From Candidatus Brocadiia bacterium (GTDB lineage Bacteria; Planctomycetota; MHYJ01; WSZJ01): DNA of 12,323 nucleotides. The stretch is taken from positions 1 through 12,323 of the forward strand of contig JABWAY010000108.1 in the NCBI GenBank assembly GCA_013360825.1, given 5' to 3'. Position 1 is the first letter of the stretch; each line of letters starts with the position of its first letter. Made by a program: the position numbers and the translations under genes. The notes under the pieces are model-generated. The model saw nothing but the letters and a program-made list of their open reading frames with translations, ran no database searches and was not told where the DNA came from. Below, piece after piece: positions 1-6,228 of the stretch.

Positions 1-284
1 GCCAGCACCACCCCCGCCGCGGCCCCGAAACCCGCAACCGGCGGCCACCAGGCACCGCCCGCCCACATCAGCCCCACCACCCCCAGCGCGAGCAGGAGCA
101 GCACCCGGACCGTGGCGTCGCCCGCGGCACGAAAGTGAAACCACTCTTCGCGCGTCTCCAGCCCCGCGTCCCGGAATGCCTCCCGCACGCGGTCCGCAGC
201 CCACCGTTCGTCAGGAGTGCCGCATCCCCGCGGCCGGGACAGGAGCGCCGCGAACGAACGGGCCCTTCCCGCATCGAAATCCAT
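1..284 (-). CDS. Partial (N-terminal part) membrane protein resembling an M28-family zinc peptidase
   Basis: The reading frame opens with ATG at 284 on the minus strand and stays open to the window edge, giving 94 visible residues; the rest lies beyond position 1. An in-frame TAG lies a few codons upstream of this ATG, so it is the earliest possible ATG. Residues 1-55 follow the pattern seen at the N-terminus of M28 peptidases: a helix (MDFDAGRARSFAALLS), a proline-arginine stretch, a GTPDER turn, a helix with ADRVREAFRDAGL, then TREEWFHF. Residues 62-94 are hydrophobic (VLLLLALGVVGLMWAGG onward) and look like one or two membrane spans, as in membrane-embedded M28 proteins. The zinc ligands would lie in the missing part, so catalytic activity cannot be judged. 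It is divergent from the gene at 388. The family call is a resemblance only; another membrane protein remains possible. Confidence 0.6.
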   Translation of the reverse strand, partial: MDFDAGRARSFAALLSRPRGCGTPDERWAADRVREAFRDAGLETREEWFHFRAAGDATVRVLLLLALGVVGLMWAGGAWWPPVAGFGAAAGVVL

Positions 285-320
285 CCCGACATCCTATCCG
301 CCCGGCTCCGCGCAAGCCGC

Positions 321-350
321 TTGTTCCCCCCGTCCCGCCGCTGCTACACT
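321..350 (+). promoter_or_regulatory. Candidate sigma-70-type promoter with extended -10 for the DUF1570-like gene
   Basis: The element is TTGTTC at 321-326, an 18-base spacer, then TACACT at 345-350, with TGC directly before it (342-344) as an extended -10. The -10 matches four of six consensus bases and the -35 three of six. Transcription would start near 357, giving a leader of about 30 bases that contains the Shine-Dalgarno. It sits in the 103-base divergent intergenic region. This is prediction by eye only. Confidence 0.4.
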
Positions 351-372
351 CCCACGCGCACCCCACCCTCCT

Positions 373-377
373 GGAGG
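373..377 (+). promoter_or_regulatory. Shine-Dalgarno GGAGG that fixes the start at 388
   Basis: GGAGG lies ten bases before the ATG at 388. The reading frame is open further upstream (to an ATG at 217), but that part would overlap the divergent gene and would bury the signal peptide. The Shine-Dalgarno and the signal peptide at 388 together settle the start. Confidence 0.7.
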
Positions 378-387
378 CCCTGCGGCG

Positions 388-2145
388 ATGAAGAAGTTCC
401 TGTTCGTCGTGCTGTTCGGCGCGTGCACCTGGGCACTCGCCGGCACGATCACGCTGAAGTCGGGCGAGACCGTCAACGGCGAGGTCCGGAAGGCAACGCG
501 GGCGGGCGCGGAGGTCGTGCGCGACGGCGTGCGCATCGATGTCCCCTGGGACTATCTGGAGCCGGGGGAAGCGGCGCGGGTCTGGGAGGCGTCGCTGGCG
601 TGGGACGATACGGAGGGCCTCGCGGATCTGGCGGCGTTCTGCGAGACCAAAGGACTGGGGGACGGGGCCCGGGGCGCCTGGGAAAAGATCGTCAAGGCCG
701 CCCCCGATCACGAACAGGCGCGCCAGGCGCTCGGATACGTCCGCGAAGGCGGGGAATGGGTGCTGGCCGCTGCGAAGGCCGCCGACCCCCGTCCCGCCCC
801 CGGCGTCGAGACGCCCGTCGCGAAGGACAACCTCACGGCCCCGCCCGGGACGCCCAAGTCGGCGATCGACGCGATCGAGCGCGGGAAGGCCATCCTGGAG
901 GAGGCGAAGAAGAATCCGAAACAGGTCGTCGAGGCCGGCGAGCTCGCCGTCGCGGAGTTCAAGAAGGCAATCAAGGCCTCCAAGGACCTGGCGCTGGCCT
1001 GGTACCACCTCGGCATCGCTTACCAGTTCACCAAGGACTACCGCGAGGCGGTCGATGCCCTCTCCCGCGCGATCTCCCTCAACCCTCGGTTCTACGAGGC
1101 CATGGTCGAACTCGGCGACGCCTACGCCTGGCTCAGGAACGAAGACAAGGCCGTCGAGCACTACGCGAAGGCCCTCGAACTCAAGCCGACCTACGCCCTC
1201 GCCTGGAGGAACACCGCGCTCGTCGAAATGAAGCGGCGCCGCTTCAAGGAGGCCCGGATCGCGTGCGACAAGGCGATCGAACTCGAGCCCGGGGAGCAGA
1301 CGACGAAGGCGATCTCGCCCATGATCGACGCGGAGATCAAGGGACCGGGATTCGGCGAGCAGGAGACGCGCAAGCGGTCCAGGCACTTCGAGGTGATCAC
1401 CGACGGCGGCACGCACATCGCGGATGTGATGTCCGAGAATCTCGAGCGCATCTACACGATCTACGAAAAGGTCTTCCCGAAGATCCAGAAGGACGACCTG
1501 GTCTTTCCCGTGATCGTCTACAAGGACCAGGCCGGCTACCAGCAGTCCGGCGCCCCCCCGGGGACGGGTGGATACTTCTCGCCCTACGTGAAGAAACTGG
1601 TCTTCTACTGGATGGGCGACGCGAAGGTCCAGGACACGCTGATGGTGCTCTACCACGAGACGTTCCACGCGTTCCTGGATTACTACCTCGAGGACGCGAC
1701 CCAGTGGTTCAACGAGGGGCACGGCGACTACTTCGGCGCCTGGAAGTGGGACGAAGCCCGCAAGATGATGGTGCTGCGCACGAACTGGTGGCGCCTGCCG
1801 GGCCTTCAGAATGCGATCCGGTCGGGGCGCATCACGCCGCTCACCGAGCTTCTGCAGATGACCCAGCCCGAGATGTACAACCCCCAGAGCGTCGGCGTGA
1901 ACTACGCGGAGGCCTGGGCGGTCGTGTACTTCATGTGGAACTACCAGGGCGGAAAGTACGCGGCGGTGCTGCGGAACTACTTCTTCGAGATGCAGAAGGG
2001 GGCGGGGATCCGGCGCGCCTACCAGAACACGTTCGGGCGCCTGGACATGAAGACCTTCCAGGACGAATGGGAGCGCTACATCCTGGCTCTCGAGATTCCG
2101 CCGGGAGTGTCGACCACGCCGCCGAAGAAGGGGCCGGGTCGATAA
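388..2145 (+). CDS. Secreted TPR protein with DUF1570 / peptidase-MA-like zinc peptidase domain
   Basis: This is a 585-residue protein. Residues 1-18 are a clear signal peptide (MKKFLFVVLFGACTWALA), so it is exported. Residues 19-60 form a short beta-rich module (ITLKSGETVNGEV ... VPWDYLEP) of a kind often found in exported planctomycete proteins. Residues about 203-304 hold three TPRs (LAWYHLGIAYQFTKDYREA, AMVELGDAYAWLRNEDKAV, LAWRNTALVEMKRRRFKEA). From about 330 begins a domain like DUF1570/peptidase MA: SRHFEVITDG, then HETFH at 423-427 and the downstream glutamate E443 in WFNEGHGDYF. The HExxH pair plus the later glutamate are the expected zinc ligands and catalytic base of gluzincins, so the site looks intact. 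The substrate is unknown. The C-terminus ends in a proline/lysine-rich tail. The gene is monocistronic: it is divergent from the gene on its left and convergent with the gene on its right, whose stop lies 28 bases away. A non-catalytic binding role is the main alternative. Confidence 0.85.
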   Translation: MKKFLFVVLFGACTWALAGTITLKSGETVNGEVRKATRAGAEVVRDGVRIDVPWDYLEPGEAARVWEASLAWDDTEGLADLAAFCETKGLGDGARGAWEKIVKAAPDHEQARQALGYVREGGEWVLAAAKAADPRPAPGVETPVAKDNLTAPPGTPKSAIDAIERGKAILEEAKKNPKQVVEAGELAVAEFKKAIKASKDLALAWYHLGIAYQFTKDYREAVDALSRAISLNPRFYEAMVELGDAYAWLRNEDKAVEHYAKALELKPTYALAWRNTALVEMKRRRFKEARIACDKAIELEPGEQTTKAISPMIDAEIKGPGFGEQETRKRSRHFEVITDGGTHIADVMSENLERIYTIYEKVFPKIQKDDLVFPVIVYKDQAGYQQSGAPPGTGGYFSPYVKKLVFYWMGDAKVQDTLMVLYHETFHAFLDYYLEDATQWFNEGHGDYFGAWKWDEARKMMVLRTNWWRLPGLQNAIRSGRITPLTELLQMTQPEMYNPQSVGVNYAEAWAVVYFMWNYQGGKYAAVLRNYFFEMQKGAGIRRAYQNTFGRLDMKTFQDEWERYILALEIPPGVSTTPPKKGPGR

Positions 2146-2173
2146 GGGGCGGCTCGGAACCCGCGGGCGGGGG

Positions 2174-3436
2174 TCAGCGGGGGACCGCGGACTCCGCCAG
2201 ACGGGCTTTCGCCTTCCCGGCGGCCGGTCTGTCAGGCCAGTTCTCGACCACCCGCTCATAGCGCCGCCGCGCCCCGTCCCGGTCGCCGATCCTCACGGCG
2301 GTGATCTCCGCGGCCCGGAACGCGGCCTCCGCCACCCCGGGCGCGAACGGATAGTCCCGGACGTAGCGGTCGATCCCGCGCACCGCCTCCTCCCCGCGGC
2401 CGAGCGCCTCCAGACAGAACGCCTGCTGCACCAGCGCGTCGTCCAGCAGGCCGGTCCGGAACCCGATTCCGGAGCGGAACTCCGAGAACCCGATCACGGC
2501 GTCGCCGTGCGCCCCCGCCATCTGAAGCGCCCGCGCCCCGTAGTACGTCCCCAGCGCAGCCGCCCAGCTGTCGGGCCAGCGGACCGTGAGCGCAAAACAG
2601 CGGCGGTGCGCCTCGTCCCACCGCCGCCCGCGCCAGGCCTCCATCGCCGAGCGGTACGCCGCGACCATCTCCGCCGGCCGCCGCCGCGCGATCCAGGCCA
2701 CGCCGAACTCATGGCTCACGCGCACGAACTCCTCCCACGTCCCCCCCGCCACCGCGGCCGCCGCTTCACGCGCCGTCGACCCCTCCGAAAGCAGCGCGAC
2801 GAACCGCCGCACCGCATCCCTTCCCCCGAGGCTCTCCATCGCCGCGATCGCGAGAAAATCCTCCGGATAGTCCTTCAGCGAATGCGCCGCATTCTCCAGC
2901 CCGTCCAGCAGCTCGCCCGCCGGATCCTCCCTGTCCGCCATCATCCCGAGCCAGAACTCCACACGGTCCGGGCCCTGCCCCGCGGCCCAGACCGCAAGCC
3001 CTTCCCGCCCCCACTTCGGAAACGCCCGGTGCCGCTGTTCCCCGAGCAGATTCCGCAGCACCGCATGCGCCATCTCGTGCGTCAACTCCCGCTCGATCGA
3101 GTCCTGTCCGCCGAAGTGGACCTCCAGGTTCAGGGTAATTTCCTGGATCTCGCGCCCCTCCTGAATCCGCGTGTTCGTCCCGGCCATCTGCACGTCCCGC
3201 CGCGGGTCCAGCGGCATGTCGGCGAACCGCACCACGACATTCGAGATCTCCGCCTCGGCCAGGCCGAAACGCTCCGCGACGACCCTCCCCGCCTCGCGCT
3301 TGAGTTCCGGCAGCCGGCGCGCGAGCTCCTCCACCTCCGGCTCCGCCGCATACTTGCCGGCGTACGGGATGTCCTGCGCCGCGGCCCAGCCGGGCCAGAG
3401 GAGCAGAGGGGCCAGCAGGGTGGGGAAGTGTCTCAC
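2174..3436 (-). CDS. Secreted HExxH (peptidase-MA-like) protein with C-terminal TPR-like repeats
   Basis: This is a 420-residue protein starting at GTG 3436. The frame is open further upstream, but this GTG overlaps the TGA of the preceding flavoenzyme gene (GTGA, four bases shared), has GGAG five bases ahead (3442-3445), and is followed at once by a signal peptide (VRHFPTLLAPLLLWPGWAAAQ). The product is therefore probably exported. HEMAH at 120-124 is a zinc-binding HExxH motif, and E145 in WGREGLAVW is a good third ligand, as in gluzincin/peptidase-MA folds. The segment before it (about 60-115) contains a strand-rich stretch ending in ITLNLEVHF. Residues about 255-420 are helical TPR-like repeats (AAYRSAMEAWRGRRWDEAHRR, LVQQAFCLEALGRGEEAV, AAFRAAEITAVRIGDRDGA). 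It is the last gene of the minus-strand block and is probably translationally coupled to the oxidoreductase. The substrate is unknown, and proteolysis is inferred from the motif only. Confidence 0.8.
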   Translation of the reverse strand: MRHFPTLLAPLLLWPGWAAAQDIPYAGKYAAEPEVEELARRLPELKREAGRVVAERFGLAEAEISNVVVRFADMPLDPRRDVQMAGTNTRIQEGREIQEITLNLEVHFGGQDSIERELTHEMAHAVLRNLLGEQRHRAFPKWGREGLAVWAAGQGPDRVEFWLGMMADREDPAGELLDGLENAAHSLKDYPEDFLAIAAMESLGGRDAVRRFVALLSEGSTAREAAAAVAGGTWEEFVRVSHEFGVAWIARRRPAEMVAAYRSAMEAWRGRRWDEAHRRCFALTVRWPDSWAAALGTYYGARALQMAGAHGDAVIGFSEFRSGIGFRTGLLDDALVQQAFCLEALGRGEEAVRGIDRYVRDYPFAPGVAEAAFRAAEITAVRIGDRDGARRRYERVVENWPDRPAAGKAKARLAESAVPR

Positions 3437-4737
3437 GCGGTCTCCGCCGCGGCCGGGGCGAGGCACCCCGTCACGCGCGGGCGCGGCACGCCGGGGACGA
3501 TCCCCCAGCGTTTCTGCGCCCAGAGGAGAGCGAAGAACATCCGCAACCACAGGTTCATCCCGGCGACGTCCCCGGCGAGGACGCGGACCACGGCCTTGCG
3601 GATGCGGGGTGAGTCCTGGTCCGAGAGAAAAATGTCGTACCAGGCCTGCGTGTAGAAGGCGCGGACGAAGCGCGTGTAGGTGTCGACGGCCTGGAACAGC
3701 GTCCGCGCGGGCGCCGCGAGGTCCGCCGCCCGCACCGCCCCCCCCCGGCCCAGCGCCTTCACGACGGCCTGCCCCGCCTGCTCGCCGTGACGCTGCGAGA
3801 GGTAGAACCCCGTCGAGAAGATCGGGTCCAGGAACGCCGCCGCATCACCGATCAGCGCGAACCCGTCGCCGTACCCCGGATCGCACCGGAACGAGTAGTC
3901 CGCCTCGACATGCGCCTCGGTGAGCCGGCGCGCCCCCGCCAGCCGCCCGCGCACCACGGGGGAGGCCTCGAACAGCCGCTCCATCATCTCCAGCGCCGTC
4001 CCGCGGAATCCGTCCTTCACCGAACGCTCGACCACCACGCCGACGCTCGCCGTGTTCCTGCCGGACTCCTCGATCGTCATCGGGATCAGCCAGTACCACG
4101 CGTCCTCGGCCGCCACGATCTCCGTGTTGCCGGCCCGTTCCGCCTCCGGCAACCGCACGTTCTCATAGTGCGCAAACACCGACACTTTCGTCATCCCCGG
4201 CACCGGCTTCCGCATCCCGAGCTTCCGGCCCAGAAAGCTCCGCATCCCGCTGCAGTCGAGCACGACCCGGGCACGCTCCGTGCCCGTCCTGCCCCCCTCG
4301 TCCCGCCACGCGACCTCCACCCCCTCCCGTCCGCGGAACTCCACCTCCGTCACGCGCACCCCCTCCCGGATCTCCGCCCCCGCCGACCGCGCATGCTCCA
4401 TCGCAATCCTGTCGAACTCCGCCCGGTCCACCTGGATCGCCCGGTGCAGGTTCGCGGGAAGGTACCGCGCAAACCAGAACTTCACCTCCTTCGACCCGTC
4501 CGCGATCAGGAAGTCCGCCCCGCCCTTCCGCGCAAACGACGTCCCCTCCAGCCTCTCCCACAGCCCCAGCCGCTTCCAGAGATCGACCGCCGCGGGCAGC
4601 ATCGACTCGCCGACATGAAATCGCGGAAATCGCGCCGACTCGAAGGCCAGCACGTCCCGACCCGCGCGCGCCAGCACCGTGGCCGCGGCCGTCCCCGCAG
4701 GCCCCGCTCCGATGATCACGCAGTCCCGCATCGCCAC
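3433..4737 (-). CDS. FAD-dependent oxidoreductase with flavin-halogenase signature motifs
   Basis: This is a 434-residue cytoplasmic flavoprotein of the group containing tryptophan/phenolic halogenases and geranylgeranyl-reductase-like enzymes. GAGPAG at 10-15 is the Rossmann FAD-binding loop. HVGESMLP at 41-48 is the conserved strand after it. GDAAAFLDP at about 297-305 is the second FAD motif. Three features point towards FADH2-dependent halogenases: a lysine at 71 in FARKGGADF (placed like the catalytic lysine of the PltA type), WYWLIP at 214-219 (fitting WxWxIP), and FLDPIFSTG at 302-310 (fitting FxxPxxSxG). The length is close to short phenolic/pyrrole-type halogenases and below tryptophan halogenases. 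No flavin reductase lies in the window. The start is GTG 4737, with AGGGG nine bases ahead; ATG 4731 is possible. It begins four bases after the regulator gene and overlaps the next gene by four. The substrate is unknown, and a non-halogenating oxidoreductase is a real alternative. Confidence 0.82.
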   Translation of the reverse strand: MAMRDCVIIGAGPAGTAAATVLARAGRDVLAFESARFPRFHVGESMLPAAVDLWKRLGLWERLEGTSFARKGGADFLIADGSKEVKFWFARYLPANLHRAIQVDRAEFDRIAMEHARSAGAEIREGVRVTEVEFRGREGVEVAWRDEGGRTGTERARVVLDCSGMRSFLGRKLGMRKPVPGMTKVSVFAHYENVRLPEAERAGNTEIVAAEDAWYWLIPMTIEESGRNTASVGVVVERSVKDGFRGTALEMMERLFEASPVVRGRLAGARRLTEAHVEADYSFRCDPGYGDGFALIGDAAAFLDPIFSTGFYLSQRHGEQAGQAVVKALGRGGAVRAADLAAPARTLFQAVDTYTRFVRAFYTQAWYDIFLSDQDSPRIRKAVVRVLAGDVAGMNLWLRMFFALLWAQKRWGIVPGVPRPRVTGCLAPAAAETA

Positions 4738-4741
4738 CCGC

Positions 4742-6112
4742 TCAGGCCCCTGCCCCCTCGTCCCCCTCGCCCCCGTCGTCCAGCCCGAATTTCAGGCACT
4801 TGCGGTACAGCGTCTTCCGGTCGATCCCCAGGATCTCCGCGGCCGCCTGCTTGTTTCCCTTCGTCGCCAGCAGCACCTGCCGGATGTACTCCTTCTCCCG
4901 CTCCTCCAGCGTCACGAGAGGCCCCGTCTCCGCCGCAGGCCCCTCCCGGCGCGGCATCGTGACCAGCTGGAAGTCGTCCGCAGTCAGGACCGGCCGCCCC
5001 GACAGCGCCACGCCGCTCTCGATCACGTGCGCCAGCTCCCGGATGTTCCCGGGCCAGCTGTGCGCCTGCAGCCGCGCAACCCCGTCCGGATGCACGCTCA
5101 GCCGCTTCCCCAGCCGTTCACTGCTCAGCGTGACGAAATGATCCACCAGCAGCGGAATGTCCTCGTTGCGCTCGCGCAGCGGAGGGACGTGGATCGTCAC
5201 CACGTTCAGCCGGTAATAGAGGTCGTCCCGCATCTCCCGCCGGCTCACCATCTCCTTGAGGTCCTTATTGGAGGCGCTGATGATCCGGACATCGACCCGG
5301 ATCACCTCGTTCGAGCCGACCGGCTTCACCTCGCCGTCCTCGATCGCCCGCAGCAGCTTGGACTGGAGCGCGGGGGAGGTGTCGCCGATTTCGTCGAGAA
5401 AGAGAGTCCCGCCGGTGGCCTCCTCGAAAAGCCCGATTCGGTCACCCGTCGACCCGGTGAACGATCCCCGCTTGTGGCCGAACAGTTCGCTCTCGAGGAG
5501 CGTCTCCGTCAGCGCGCTGCAGTTCACGGTCAGGAACGGCTTTCCTGCGCGCGGCGAGTTGGCGTGGATCGCCCGTGCGATCAGCGACTTCCCGGTCCCG
5601 CTCTCGCCCTGGAGAAGCACGGTGGACGGCGACTCCGCGGCGCGGGCGATCATGCGGTAGATCTCCAGCATCGGCTTGGACCTGCCGATCAGCGCCTGGA
5701 GCGAAGCGCGCGCCTCATCCTGGCGGCCGACGCGCACCTGACGCACCAGCCGGCGCTGCTCCAGGGCCTTTTCGATCGAGCGACGGAGTTCGTCGTACTT
5801 GAAGGGCTTGGTCACGTACTCGTAGGCCCCGGCCTTGTACGCGTCGAGCGCCGTGTCGCTTCCCGCGTATCCCGTCATCAGGATCACCACCGCGTCGGGA
5901 ACCGTGGCGCGCACCTTTTTCAGCACGTCGAGGCCGCTGGCGGTCCCCATCCGGATGTCGCTGACCACGACCTCGTGCGGATTCGCGACGAACAGGCGGA
6001 TCGCCTCCTCGCCGCTCCCCGCCGTCTCGACCGTGTACCCCCAGCGTGAGATATTCTCCGCGACGATCTCGCGATTGTCCCTGTCGTCATCGACCACCAG
6101 CACGCGTACCAT
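4742..6112 (-). CDS. NtrC-family sigma-54-dependent response regulator
   Basis: This is a 456-residue regulator with three domains in standard order. The receiver (1-115) has an acidic cluster at D8-D10, phosphoacceptor D52 (VVVSDIRM), T80 and K102. The AAA+ sigma-54-interaction domain (about 140-370) has Walker A GESGTGKS at 169-176, the sigma-54 contact loop GSFTGS at 216-221 (usual form GAFTGA), Walker B FLDEI at 238-242 and the arginine-rich stretch RRE..DDLYYRLNV. The C-terminal Fis-type helix-turn-helix (about 418-446) reads NKQAAAEILGIDRKTLYRK, followed by an unusually acidic short tail. When phosphorylated it should form a ring, bind upstream enhancer sites and open sigma-54 promoters. 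The upstream histidine kinase is the obvious partner. GAGGGTG at 6117-6123 gives a good Shine-Dalgarno for this ATG. It is followed after four bases by the flavoenzyme gene. Confidence 0.95.
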   Translation of the reverse strand: MVRVLVVDDDRDNREIVAENISRWGYTVETAGSGEEAIRLFVANPHEVVVSDIRMGTASGLDVLKKVRATVPDAVVILMTGYAGSDTALDAYKAGAYEYVTKPFKYDELRRSIEKALEQRRLVRQVRVGRQDEARASLQALIGRSKPMLEIYRMIARAAESPSTVLLQGESGTGKSLIARAIHANSPRAGKPFLTVNCSALTETLLESELFGHKRGSFTGSTGDRIGLFEEATGGTLFLDEIGDTSPALQSKLLRAIEDGEVKPVGSNEVIRVDVRIISASNKDLKEMVSRREMRDDLYYRLNVVTIHVPPLRERNEDIPLLVDHFVTLSSERLGKRLSVHPDGVARLQAHSWPGNIRELAHVIESGVALSGRPVLTADDFQLVTMPRREGPAAETGPLVTLEEREKEYIRQVLLATKGNKQAAAEILGIDRKTLYRKCLKFGLDDGGEGDEGAGA

Positions 6113-6150
6113 CGTTCACCCTCGCCAGTTGAGGAACCCGGACACGCGCG

Positions 6151-6168
6151 GCGGCCGGGGCCGGCCGC
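6151..6168. other. Perfect GC inverted repeat between kinase and regulator genes
   Basis: GCGGCCGG at 6151-6158 and CCGGCCGC at 6161-6168 are perfect inverted copies around two bases. In RNA of either strand this can form a very stable GC hairpin (a realistic loop opens the innermost pairs). It lies in the 116-base spacer after the kinase stop and about 40 bases before the regulator start. No T-run follows on the minus strand, so it is not a standard terminator. It could set the relative amounts of kinase and regulator by RNA processing or attenuation, but that is inference. Confidence 0.45.
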
Positions 6169-6228
6169 GGACGGGGGTTACCGTAATGCCGCGGGCGGCC
6201 CGAGTCCATGTTCTCCGGGTCTCCCCGG

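Noticed and set aside
68..292. 74-residue minus-strand frame starting at 292
   Set aside because: Its product is Arg/Cys/Ser-rich and implausible, while the overlapping frame from 284 reads as a coherent peptidase-like membrane protein.
285..300. TAGGAT as a -10 for the left-edge minus-strand gene
   Set aside because: No acceptable -35 at 16-18 bases and it sits almost on the start codon; too weak to list.
2146..2200. Possible shared terminator between the convergent genes
   Set aside because: Only 4-pair stems and no T-run on either strand; nothing beyond ordinary GC-rich sequence.
135..2261. Very long open frames on both strands over the DUF1570-like gene (708 codons plus, 682 codons minus)
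   Set aside because: They are arginine/proline/glycine-rich with no recognisable domains and overlap a gene with a signal peptide, TPRs and a metal site. GC-rich third positions keep shadow frames open.
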